Below are positions 7,890 to 15,927 of a stretch of DNA of 64,000 nucleotides, piece after piece. The translations under genes were made by a program, and so were the position numbers. Origin of the DNA: Lachnospiraceae bacterium (GTDB lineage: Bacteria; Bacillota; Clostridia; Lachnospirales; Lachnospiraceae); NCBI GenBank assembly GCA_024692905.1, contig JAILLY010000102.1, forward strand, positions 62,001-126,000, given 5' to 3'. Position 1 is the first letter of the stretch. Every line of letters begins with the position of its first letter. The notes below the pieces were generated by a model. The model searched no databases. It was not told the origin of the DNA and saw nothing but the letters and a program-made list of their open reading frames with translations.

Positions 7890-9971
7890 ATGAGCAGGAA
7901 TCTTGTTATTGTGGAGTCTCCGGCCAAGGTCAAGACTATAAAGAAGTTTCTCGGATCAAATTATGAAGTTATGGCCAGCAACGGTCATGTAAGGGATCTG
8001 CCCAAAAGCAGTCTCGGAGTTGATACGGAAAATGATTACGAGCCGAAATACATAACCATAAGGGGCAAGGGCGATCTGGTAGCCGCACTTAAGAAGGAAG
8101 TCAAGAAGGCCGATAAGATTTATCTCGCAACCGACCCGGACCGCGAGGGTGAGGCGATCTCATGGCATCTTTATTATGCGCTTAAGCTCGAAGGCAAAAA
8201 GGTATACAGGATCACATTTAACGAGATAACAAAAGGCGCTGTCCGCGAGTCTATCAAGAATGCCAGGGATATAGATATGAACCTTGTAAATGCCCAGCAG
8301 GCCAGAAGGATCCTTGACCGTATGGTGGGCTACAGGATATCGCCTCTTTTGTGGGCAAAGGTTAAGAGAGGTTTAAGTGCAGGAAGGGTACAGTCAGTCG
8401 CTCTCAGGATAATCTGCGAGAGAGAGGATGAGATAAATGCCTTTATTCCCCGCGAATACTGGACACTTGATGCGATGCTTTCAACCGGACGCAGCGGAAA
8501 GCCGCTTAAGGCCCGCTATATGGGCGGAGAAAATGAGAGCGGTGAGATATCCTCGGCAGAGGCTCTTGATGACATACTTGCCAAAGTAAAGAAGGCGAGC
8601 TTTAAGGTAACTGAGGTGAGAAAGGGTGAGAGGGTCAGGAAGCAGCCGCTTCCGTTCACGACATCCACGCTTCAGCAGGAAGCCAGCAAGGTGCTCAATT
8701 TCTCAACGCAGAAGACGATGAGGATCGCTCAGCAGCTGTACGAGGGCGTAGATCTTAAAGGCGAAGGAACGGTCGGCGTTATCACTTATTTGCGTACCGA
8801 TTCGACAAGGGTTGCCGATGAGGCGACACAGCTTGCAAGGACATACATTGCCGGCCGCTTCGGTGAGGAATATGTTACCGGAGACAGGACGGAAAAGAAA
8901 GATAATAAGAAGATACAGGATGCGCATGAGGCAATAAGACCCACAGATATCAACAGGACGCCGGATGCACTTAAGGCTTCGCTTTCGAGGGACCAGCACA
9001 GACTGTATACTCTTATATGGAAGCGTTTCGCCGCAAGCATGATGAGCCCCGCAAAATACGAAACGGTCAGCGTAAGGGTCGATGCGGCGGGCAACAGGTT
9101 CGGTGCCTCGGCACAAAGGCCGGTGTTTGACGGCTTCATGAGAGTATATACATCGGATGAGGATAAGGAAGAGCAGACTCCGTCACTTCCCGAGGGGATA
9201 AAGGAGGGCACGGTCCTTTCCGCGGATGATTTTGATGCAAAACAGCATTTTACCCAGCCGCCGGCACATTATACCGAGGCCTCGCTCGTAAGGGCAATGG
9301 AAGAACTCGGCATAGGAAGGCCGAGTACATATGCTCCCACCATAACGACCATACTTGCCAGAAGATATATAACAAAGGAAGGGAAAAACCTTTATGTGAC
9401 CGAGCTCGGTGAAGTTGTAAACCAGATGATGGGTGAGGCTTTTCCGGGTATAGTGAACAAGGAGTTTACAGCTAATCTTGAGATGCTGCTTGATAATGTC
9501 GAAGAGGGCAGCGTGGACTGGAAGACGCTCATAAGAAATTTCTATCCCGATCTCGACAAGGCAGTGCTTGAAGCGGAAAAGAAGCTTGAGAAGGTGGATA
9601 TTGCGGATGAAGTCACCGATGAGATATGCGATCAGTGCGGAAGGAACATGGTCTTAAAATACGGACCTCACGGCAGGTTCCTTGCCTGTCCCGGATTCCC
9701 CGAATGCAGAAATACCAAGCCGTATCTTGAAAAGATCGGGGTCAAATGCCCTAAGTGCGGCAAGGATATCGTTGTCAGAAAGACCAAGAAGGGCAGAAGG
9801 TTTTACGGTTGTGAGAGCGGAGCCGAATGCGAATTCATGTCATGGCAGAAGCCGGTTTCAACGCCCTGTCCCAAGTGCGGCGGCCTTATGGTCGAAAAGG
9901 GTGCAAAGCTCATGTGTATCGATCCGGATTGCGGCTGCCTGGTTGAAAAAAAGAGAGAAAATGTCACCTGA
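7890..9971 (+). CDS. topA: DNA topoisomerase I (type IA)
   Basis: At 693 residues it has the normal length for a Firmicutes TopA. The Toprim domain opens with LVIVESPAKVKTIKKFLG and carries the DPDREGEAISWHL acidic triad. The nucleophile is Tyr300 in GVITYLRTDSTRV. The C-terminal tail has three four-cysteine zinc ribbons, starting near CDQCGRNMV, CPKCGKDIV and CPKCGGLMV. The enzyme relaxes negative supercoils behind RNA polymerase by cutting one strand through a 5'-phosphotyrosine. Transcription ends in the hairpin at 10058-10094. In B. subtilis dprA-topA is followed by trmFO, codV and clpQY before codY; here codY comes directly after topA. Confidence 0.97.
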   Translation: MSRNLVIVESPAKVKTIKKFLGSNYEVMASNGHVRDLPKSSLGVDTENDYEPKYITIRGKGDLVAALKKEVKKADKIYLATDPDREGEAISWHLYYALKLEGKKVYRITFNEITKGAVRESIKNARDIDMNLVNAQQARRILDRMVGYRISPLLWAKVKRGLSAGRVQSVALRIICEREDEINAFIPREYWTLDAMLSTGRSGKPLKARYMGGENESGEISSAEALDDILAKVKKASFKVTEVRKGERVRKQPLPFTTSTLQQEASKVLNFSTQKTMRIAQQLYEGVDLKGEGTVGVITYLRTDSTRVADEATQLARTYIAGRFGEEYVTGDRTEKKDNKKIQDAHEAIRPTDINRTPDALKASLSRDQHRLYTLIWKRFAASMMSPAKYETVSVRVDAAGNRFGASAQRPVFDGFMRVYTSDEDKEEQTPSLPEGIKEGTVLSADDFDAKQHFTQPPAHYTEASLVRAMEELGIGRPSTYAPTITTILARRYITKEGKNLYVTELGEVVNQMMGEAFPGIVNKEFTANLEMLLDNVEEGSVDWKTLIRNFYPDLDKAVLEAEKKLEKVDIADEVTDEICDQCGRNMVLKYGPHGRFLACPGFPECRNTKPYLEKIGVKCPKCGKDIVVRKTKKGRRFYGCESGAECEFMSWQKPVSTPCPKCGGLMVEKGAKLMCIDPDCGCLVEKKRENVT

Positions 9972-9996
9972 CTGCATATAAGCGACGAAAAGGCTG

Positions 9997-10054
9997 AATT
10001 TTCTTGCAAATGTATCAAATAGTTTGAAAATTGTTCGAAAATTAAAAAATTTTC
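9997..10054. promoter_or_regulatory. Cluster of CodY-type half-sites upstream of codY
   Basis: The CodY consensus is AATTTTCWGAAAATT. Four perfect 7-base halves occur in 58 bases: AATTTTC 9997-10003, GAAAATT 10026-10032, GAAAATT 10037-10043 and AATTTTC 10048-10054. The last three are spaced exactly 11 bases, one helical turn. Two 15-mers, 10018-10032 and 10029-10043, each match the consensus at 12 of 15 positions and overlap by 4 bases. The cluster lies between topA and the topA terminator. Binding and autoregulation are inferred. Confidence 0.5.
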
Positions 10055-10057
10055 AAG

Positions 10058-10094
10058 AAACAAGCGTGATGATCATTGATTATCACGCTTGTTT
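10058..10094 (+). terminator. Terminator after topA
   Basis: A perfect 13-bp inverted repeat, AAACAAGCGTGAT (10058-10070) and ATCACGCTTGTTT (10082-10094), with an 11-base loop. The inner GC-rich part is followed by TTGTTT. On the opposite strand the flank is also T-rich, but no convergent gene is present. Confidence 0.75.
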
Positions 10095-10168
10095 ATGTTA
10101 TGATTTATTTGTTGTAATAGTTGTATAAACAAATGCAAAAATCATCACACTTTATTCGGAGGTGACGC

Positions 10169-10948
10169 ATGAGCAGCGTTCAATTGCTTGATAAGACCAG
10201 AATGATCCAGAAGCTGTTGCATAATAACAGCTCCAGCAAGGTCGTATTTAATGATATCTGCGACGTTCTCAAGGATATACTTGAATCCAATGTGCTGGTC
10301 ATAAGCAGGAAGGGTAAGATACTCGGAACAGGTGCGAGGGAGGACATAGGCGAGATAGAGGGACTGCTTAAGTATGAAGTCGGCGGCATTATCGACCATA
10401 TGCTCAACGAGCGGCTTCTCGGAGTCCTTTCAACCAAAGAGGATGTCAATCTCGAGACTCTCGGATTCGAGGTTTCCGAAAGCAACAAGTATCAGGCCAT
10501 AGTAACACCTATCGATATTGCGGGTGAGAGACTCGGGACTTTATTCATATATAAGGTTAAGGAACAGTACACGATTGACGATATAATATTGTGTGAATAT
10601 GGTTCAACGGTCGTCGGTCTTGAGATGTTAAGGGCGGTCAACGAAGAGAGCGCAGAGGAGAGCAGGAAGCTTCAGGTCGTCAAGTCGGCCATAGGTACTC
10701 TGTCATTCTCGGAGATGGAAGCGATCATCCATATATTCGATGAACTTGACGGCAACGAGGGAATACTTGTTGCGAGCAAGATAGCGGACAGGGTCGGGAT
10801 CACACGATCCGTGATAGTGAACGCACTACGTAAGTTCGAGAGTGCCGGGGTCATAGAGTCGAGGTCATCCGGGATGAAAGGCACATATATCAAGGTGCTC
10901 AACACGGTCATTTTTGATGAGATCGAAGAACTGAAGAAGAAAAAATAA
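10169..10948 (+). CDS. codY: GTP- and branched-chain-amino-acid-sensing global regulator CodY
   Basis: A 259-residue protein collinear with CodY. The N-terminal GAF-type domain begins with SVQLLDKTRMIQKLL and contains SNVLVISRKGKILG. The C-terminal winged helix is nearly invariant: VASKIADRVGITRSVIVNALRKFESAGVIESRS, then GMKGTYIKVLN. CodY represses biosynthetic, uptake and motility genes when GTP and Ile/Leu/Val are plentiful. It lies between topA and flgB, as it precedes the fla/che operon in B. subtilis. The ribosome site is CGGAGGTG before ATG 10169. A CodY half-site cluster lies upstream, and a strong terminator at 10980-11027 separates it from flgB. Confidence 0.97.
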   Translation: MSSVQLLDKTRMIQKLLHNNSSSKVVFNDICDVLKDILESNVLVISRKGKILGTGAREDIGEIEGLLKYEVGGIIDHMLNERLLGVLSTKEDVNLETLGFEVSESNKYQAIVTPIDIAGERLGTLFIYKVKEQYTIDDIILCEYGSTVVGLEMLRAVNEESAEESRKLQVVKSAIGTLSFSEMEAIIHIFDELDGNEGILVASKIADRVGITRSVIVNALRKFESAGVIESRSSGMKGTYIKVLNTVIFDEIEELKKKK

Positions 10949-10979
10949 GCCGGCCTGTAAACGGATTTGTAGGGATAAA

Positions 10980-11027
10980 ACAAACGGATTTGCATATCGA
11001 TATGTGGATCCGTTTGTGTTTTTTATT
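10980..11027 (+). terminator. Terminator after codY
   Basis: ACAAACGGAT (10980-10989) pairs with ATCCGTTTGT (11008-11017). The loop holds a second palindrome, CATATCGATATG, that can extend the stem. The tail is GTTTTTTATT. It is a strong intrinsic terminator that insulates codY from the flagellar operon. Confidence 0.88.
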
Positions 11028-11067
11028 GCCGGAAACACAATATATGGTAGAAAAATGCAAAAACAAC

Positions 11068-11095
11068 TTGTGTTTTCCCTGAATTTCATTATAAT
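11068..11095 (+). promoter_or_regulatory. Sigma-A promoter of the first flagellar block
   Basis: TTGTGT at 11068-11073, a 16-base spacer and a perfect TATAAT at 11090-11095, 22 bases before the flgB start codon. The leader holds only the GGAAGGGTAGGTG ribosome site. It places flgB and downstream genes under housekeeping sigma, as for the B. subtilis PA promoter. Confidence 0.75.
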
Positions 11096-11117
11096 AAAGG
11101 AAGGGTAGGTGAGTTAA

Positions 11118-11516
11118 ATGATTAATACGGGAGTTTATAATTACGTCAACGTGCTTGAAAAAGCAGCTGATGCGGCATGGATGCGCAATGACGCCATATC
11201 AAACAATATTGCGAATGTTGATACTCCGGGATACAAACGCCAGGACGTTTCGTTTGAGACGGAGTTAAGACATGCCCTCAGATCAACCAGATACGTAAGT
11301 CTCGATGATAAGGTTGAAGCCCTTAATTCGGAACGTATGTCAAGGATCGAACCCCGTAAATATATCGATCATCCGGGATTCTCATACAGGCTGGACGGAA
11401 ACAATGTCGATATAGACACCGAAAACGTTGAACTGGCCTCCAATGAGATCAAGTATAATGCACTGATACAGAGCATCGATCAGGAGTTTAGGAACATCAA
11501 ATCGGTGATCAAGTAG
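11118..11516 (+). CDS. flgB: Flagellar basal-body rod protein FlgB
   Basis: A 132-residue proximal rod protein. It carries the signature of rod and hook proteins, ISNNIANVDTPGYKR, near residues 29-43, and a C-terminal helix with SNEIKYNALIQSID. It lacks a signal peptide, as expected for export by the flagellar type III system. It is the first gene of the first flagellar block and is followed by flgC and fliE in the order conserved across Firmicutes. Confidence 0.95.
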   Translation: MINTGVYNYVNVLEKAADAAWMRNDAISNNIANVDTPGYKRQDVSFETELRHALRSTRYVSLDDKVEALNSERMSRIEPRKYIDHPGFSYRLDGNNVDIDTENVELASNEIKYNALIQSIDQEFRNIKSVIK

Positions 11517-11547
11517 CAGTGTATTACCGTAATACCGCAAGGGAGGG

Positions 11548-12006
11548 ATGAAGATGAGTATATTTAAATCATTCGGAGTAAATGCATCGGGTATGACGGC
11601 GCAGCGCTACAGGATGGACATTATCTCCCAGAATGTGGCAAACGCCAACACGACAAGGACGGAAGACGGAACACCGTATAAACGCAAGATAGTGACTTTT
11701 TCCGAGAAGACCACGGACCCCACGACCTTCGGGACGATCTTCGCAAGGAGCAGGGGGATGGATATCGGTGACGGAGTAAAGGTAAGCCGCGTATTTGAGG
11801 ACAACCAGTCGGAGATGAAGAGGGTTTACGATCCGGCTCACCCCGATGCTGATGAAGACGGATATGTATGGTACCCCAATGTGGATATCGTTACCGAGAT
11901 GACGAACATGATCGATTCCACAAGGGCTTACGAAGCCAATGCCACGGCTTTTTCGGCCAGCAAAGCCATGGCCATGAAAGGCCTTAACATAGGCCAGACA
12001 GGTTAA
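11548..12006 (+). CDS. flgC: Flagellar basal-body rod protein FlgC
   Basis: A 152-residue proximal rod protein. The N-terminal rod signature is SQNVANANTTRTEDG.PYKRKIV, and the C-terminal motif is YPNVDIVTEMTNMI.STRAYEANATAF, both typical of FlgC. FlgB, FlgC, FlgF and FlgG form the rod across the wall. Only FlgB and FlgC are encoded in this window. An ATG codon two codons upstream of MSIFKS is used as the start; the ribosome site is GGGAGG. Confidence 0.95.
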   Translation: MKMSIFKSFGVNASGMTAQRYRMDIISQNVANANTTRTEDGTPYKRKIVTFSEKTTDPTTFGTIFARSRGMDIGDGVKVSRVFEDNQSEMKRVYDPAHPDADEDGYVWYPNVDIVTEMTNMIDSTRAYEANATAFSASKAMAMKGLNIGQTG

Positions 12007-12022
12007 GGAGGTGTAAAGGTGT

Positions 12023-12340
12023 ATGGATATTTCGTCACTGCTTAATGTGAGCTCCCCTGCCATCGCGAACAGGGCGGCACAGGCCTCTACCAGGCCTTCG
12101 GGAACCGAAGACCAGAGTTTTGATTCCATATTCAAATCGGCACTCGGCAATATAAATGAGACCAATTCGCTCCTCAATAAGCAGGAGGAGGAAGAGATAA
12201 AATTTGCAATGGGTATTTCGGAGAATACCCACGACTTAAGCATCGCTGCGGCCAAGGCCTCGACGGCGCTCAGTTATACCGTTGCATTAAGAGACAGGTT
12301 CATAGAAGCATATAAGGAGATAATGCAGATACAGATCTGA
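12023..12340 (+). CDS. fliE: Flagellar hook-basal body complex protein FliE
   Basis: A 105-residue protein that joins the MS ring to the rod. The family C-terminus is clear: DLSIAAAKASTALSYTVALRDRFIEAYKEIMQIQI. The first 35 residues are variable and polar. It begins 16 bases after flgC, with AAGGAGGTG upstream, and precedes fliF as usual. Confidence 0.93.
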   Translation: MDISSLLNVSSPAIANRAAQASTRPSGTEDQSFDSIFKSALGNINETNSLLNKQEEEEIKFAMGISENTHDLSIAAAKASTALSYTVALRDRFIEAYKEIMQIQI

Positions 12341-12390
12341 GCATTTGGTTTGCGGTGAGCATGAAACTTGTTTAATGGGGAGAAGTTGAT

Positions 12391-14007
12391 ATGCTTGACA
12401 GATTAAGGGAGATCCCGCAGAGGATACTTGAGTGGTGGAATAAATTCACCACCAGACAAAAGACGATCATAATAAGTGTCGCGGCCGGAGTGGTCGTGGC
12501 GCTTGCAATACTTGCGACTATTCTGACAAGGCCGCAGTATGAAGTTCTCATCACCTGCGAATCGACCAAGCAGGCCTCGGATATCATAAGCCTGCTGGAC
12601 GGAGAAGGGATATCCCATAAGGTCACCAATGACGGACTGATAATATCGGTCCTTAAGGAGAACATAGCATCGGCAACCCTGCTGCTCGGAGCAAACAGCA
12701 TACCCGCAGACAGCTACAGTATAGAAAGTGCACTCGGCGGCGGATTTTCGGCGACGGAATCGGACAAACAGAAACGTTATAAGCTGTACCAGGAGGAGCA
12801 CCTGGCCGATATCATGGAGGCTCAGGCGGCTGTCAACAAGGCATATGTAACGCTTAATATCCCCCAGAACGACGGAACCCTTCTTTCCAAGGAGGAAGAG
12901 TCATTCGCGAGCGTCATGCTCGAACTGAACGAGGAACTCGGGGCGGGAGTTGCGGATAACTTCGCCAAGAATATCGCGACTGCCCTCGGCAACAAGACAA
13001 CAGACAACATCACGATCATAGATTCGAACGGAAATCTTCTGTTTTCCGGAGCCGATGCGGCTGCGGACGGCTCGGGCACGTTAAACACCTCAAACCAGAT
13101 AGCGCTTAAGTCCGAAGCCGAACGTCTCGTGAAACAGGAGGTGACCCAGGTGCTTTTGGGCTCGAACCTGTATGAGGATGTAAAGGTTGCCACCAATCTG
13201 ATCTTTGATTTTTCCACTTTGAGCGAAACGGAACATACGTATACACAGGCTGACGAGAACGGTACTAACGTACTGTCGCACGAGAATACATATGAAGCCG
13301 AAGGCAGCGGAGGTACCGCGGGCGTACCCGGCACCGACACAAACAATGAGGAAACCACCTATGTAATGGAGAACGGCGGGAATTCCGATTATACCGTAAC
13401 GGAGGAGACCAGGGATTACCTGCCCTCCGAGAAGATAACCGACAGGGTCACTCCCGGCGGGGTCATACAGTATAATAATTCATCCATCGCCATTACGGCC
13501 TCCCATTACGTTATATACAAAGAGAGCGAATTAAAGCAGCAGGGCCTGCTTGACGGTATATCCTTCGATGAGTTCATCGCAAGCAACAGCGATATGGTAA
13601 AGAAAGAAGTCGATCCCGAGATGGTATCGCTGGTCGCAAACGCTACGGGCATACCGTCGGCCAACATATCGATAATCGCATATGACGTACCGATATTCCA
13701 GGCGGACGAAAACGGAGGCATGGACGCATCCGATATCGCCCAGATCGCACTTATAGTGATCATACTTGCACTCCTTGCCGTAGTGGTATTTTCGAGTCTG
13801 CGCAGGGAGAAACCTGCCGTTGAAAAGGAGGAGGAGCTTTCGGTGGAAGATCTGCTTCAGACTACACACGAGCAGCAGCCGATGCTTGATGATATCGAAC
13901 TTGAGACCAAGTCGGAGGTAAGGCTCGCCGTCGAGAAATTTGTAGACGACAATCCGGATGCCGCTGCGGCACTGCTCAGAAACTGGTTGAACGGAGATTG
14001 GGGGTAG
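12391..14007 (+). CDS. fliF: Flagellar MS-ring protein FliF
   Basis: A 538-residue membrane protein with two transmembrane segments, about residues 25-45 and 451-470. Between them lie the YscJ-like ring-building motifs (QYEVL, LDGEGISHKV, ADSYSIESALGGGF) and a long acidic, Gly/Thr-rich variable stretch around residues 300-330. The cytoplasmic C-terminus ends with VRLAVEKFVDDNPDAAAALLRNWLN, the FliG-binding tail. FliF multimerises in the membrane to form the base of the motor and houses the export gate. The stop is followed 3 bases later by fliG. Confidence 0.96.
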   Translation: MLDRLREIPQRILEWWNKFTTRQKTIIISVAAGVVVALAILATILTRPQYEVLITCESTKQASDIISLLDGEGISHKVTNDGLIISVLKENIASATLLLGANSIPADSYSIESALGGGFSATESDKQKRYKLYQEEHLADIMEAQAAVNKAYVTLNIPQNDGTLLSKEEESFASVMLELNEELGAGVADNFAKNIATALGNKTTDNITIIDSNGNLLFSGADAAADGSGTLNTSNQIALKSEAERLVKQEVTQVLLGSNLYEDVKVATNLIFDFSTLSETEHTYTQADENGTNVLSHENTYEAEGSGGTAGVPGTDTNNEETTYVMENGGNSDYTVTEETRDYLPSEKITDRVTPGGVIQYNNSSIAITASHYVIYKESELKQQGLLDGISFDEFIASNSDMVKKEVDPEMVSLVANATGIPSANISIIAYDVPIFQADENGGMDASDIAQIALIVIILALLAVVVFSSLRREKPAVEKEEELSVEDLLQTTHEQQPMLDDIELETKSEVRLAVEKFVDDNPDAAAALLRNWLNGDWG

Positions 14008-14010
14008 GAT

Positions 14011-15024
14011 ATGGCGCATAACGACAATGCACTGTCCGGTGTACAGAAGGGTGCGATATTGCTCATAACCCTTGGGCCGGAGAGGTCTGCAATGATATTT
14101 AAACATCTCAAGGAAGAGGAGATAGAGGATCTTACCCTTGAGATAGCAAATACGAGGAGCGTCACCCCGCAGGTCAAGGAGCAGGTGATGGAGGAGTTCT
14201 ATCAGGTGTGCCTTGCCCAGCAATATATTGCGGAGGGCGGTATCGGATACGCCAAGGAACTGCTCGAAAAGGCTCTCGGCGAACAGAGGGCAAACGATGT
14301 TATCGGCAAGCTCACCGCTTCGCTCCAGGTTAAGCCCTTCGAATTCATACGAAAGACCGAAGCGTCACAGCTTCTTAACTTTATACAGGACGAGCATCCG
14401 CAGACCATCGCCCTCATCCTGTCATACTTAAATGCTTCACAGGCTGCGCTCATAGTTTCGGCACTGCCTCCTGACAGACAGGCAGATGTCGCCAAGCGTA
14501 TAGCGCTTATGGACCGCACATCACCGGATGTTGTCAAGGAGGTTGAACGCATATTGGAGACCAAACTGTCATCGCTCGTAAACCAGGATTACACAGTGAT
14601 CGGCGGCGTGGATTCGGTTGTGGAGATATTAAATACGGTCGACAGGAGCACAGAGAAGCATATCATGGAAACCCTCGAGATCGACGAGCCCGAACTCGCA
14701 GACGAGATCCGCAAGAAGATGTTCGTATTCGAGGATATACTGCTGCTTGATGACCGTGCGATACAGCGTGTGCTCCGTGATGTCGATAACGGCGATCTTG
14801 CCATTGCATTAAAGAGCGCCAATGAAGAGGTCCAGAACGCGATATTCAATAACCTCAGTAAGCGTCTGGCCGTAATGATAAAAGAAGATATGGAATTCAT
14901 GGGACCTGTGCGTATGAAGGATGTTGAAGAGGCCCAGCAGAAGATAGTAAATGTCATCAGAAGACTTGAAGATTCGGCAGAGATCGTTATTTCCAGGGGC
15001 GGAGGTGATGAGATAATTGTCTAA
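14011..15024 (+). CDS. fliG: Flagellar motor switch protein FliG
   Basis: A 337-residue rotor protein with the three armadillo-like domains of FliG. The N-terminal FliF-binding part starts VQKGAILLITLGPERSA. The middle domain has FI..EHPQTIALILSYL. The C-terminal torque domain has FVFEDILLLDDRAIQRVLRDVD, containing the charged helix that faces MotA. FliG converts stator ion flow into rotation. The gene ends 8 bases inside fliH, which suggests translational coupling. Confidence 0.97.
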   Translation: MAHNDNALSGVQKGAILLITLGPERSAMIFKHLKEEEIEDLTLEIANTRSVTPQVKEQVMEEFYQVCLAQQYIAEGGIGYAKELLEKALGEQRANDVIGKLTASLQVKPFEFIRKTEASQLLNFIQDEHPQTIALILSYLNASQAALIVSALPPDRQADVAKRIALMDRTSPDVVKEVERILETKLSSLVNQDYTVIGGVDSVVEILNTVDRSTEKHIMETLEIDEPELADEIRKKMFVFEDILLLDDRAIQRVLRDVDNGDLAIALKSANEEVQNAIFNNLSKRLAVMIKEDMEFMGPVRMKDVEEAQQKIVNVIRRLEDSAEIVISRGGGDEIIV

Positions 15025-15907
15025 TCTTTTTAAGTCAAACTATGTTGTCAAGAAGGAGGAGACCAGAGTCATTGACTCCAATGAGCTTATCGCGTCCAGG
15101 CTTTCAAAACTGAGCGAAGAAGCCGCAAAGGAGCCGGAGGATGTTAAAGAGGCCGGATTTGAGGAGTTTACCGAGGGGCTGAATGCGGAGCAGTACAAGA
15201 TGCTCCTTGAGGACAATCCCGACAGGGCCGGGGAGTTCCCGGATCCTTCCGCAGATCCAGTATCCGAGGAAGGTGAAGTAATACAGGCCGAAAACGTGAT
15301 AACGGTCGACGAGGCAAACGAGCAGGCCGAAGAGATACTGCGCAATGCCGGTGATGAAGCATCAAAGATCCGGGAGGAAGCCGAACACGAAGCCGAATCG
15401 ATAAGACAGGCTGCGCGCGATGAAGGCTACAGCGAAGGTTATGACAAGGGCCGGGCCGAAGCGATGCGTATCGTCGACGAGAAGTCACAGGAACTCGATA
15501 AACTCGAAAACGAGCGCAGGATCGAATATGATAAGAAGCTTGAGGAAATGGAACCGCTCCTTGTTGATGCGATAACCGATATATATGAGCATATATTCCA
15601 TGTATCATTATCCTCAAACCGTGAGATAATGCTCAATCTCCTGCATGACACTGTAAGGAATGTCGAAGGCTGCAAGAATTTCATCGTGCATGTCTCAAAA
15701 GATGACTTTGAATATATAAATGACAGGAAGGACCAGCTCATGGAAGGCCTCGGAAGCACCGATACGATCGAGGTCATCGAGGACCTTACCCTGCGCCAGT
15801 CCGAGTGCTTCGTTGAAGCCGAAGGCGGCATATATGACTGCGGTATCGGTACGGAAATGGAACTTCTTAAGAAGGAACTCATGCTGCTTTCGTACCAGAA
15901 GGGCTGA
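15017..15907 (+). CDS. fliH: Flagellar export ATPase regulator FliH
   Basis: A 296-residue protein, acidic and rich in coiled-coil heptads around residues 95-190 (EANEQAEEILRNAGDEASK, GYSEGYDKGRAEA). The FliH C-terminal domain follows. FliH dimerises, inhibits the FliI ATPase and tethers it to the C ring. The start is TTG at 15017, placed by the GGAGGTG site at 15001-15007. The start lies inside the end of fliG. Sequence identity in this family is low, so the assignment also rests on position between fliG and fliI. Confidence 0.88.
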   Translation: MSNLFKSNYVVKKEETRVIDSNELIASRLSKLSEEAAKEPEDVKEAGFEEFTEGLNAEQYKMLLEDNPDRAGEFPDPSADPVSEEGEVIQAENVITVDEANEQAEEILRNAGDEASKIREEAEHEAESIRQAARDEGYSEGYDKGRAEAMRIVDEKSQELDKLENERRIEYDKKLEEMEPLLVDAITDIYEHIFHVSLSSNREIMLNLLHDTVRNVEGCKNFIVHVSKDDFEYINDRKDQLMEGLGSTDTIEVIEDLTLRQSECFVEAEGGIYDCGIGTEMELLKKELMLLSYQKG

Positions 15908-15927
15908 CCTTAATAAGGAGTGGGCGG

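Noticed and set aside
11569..12255. A 228-codon open frame on the - strand over flgC and fliE
   Set aside because: It crosses two certain flagellar genes and shows no family signature.
13531..14223. A 230-codon open frame on the - strand over fliF and fliG
   Set aside because: It is antisense to conserved motor genes and lacks a ribosome site.
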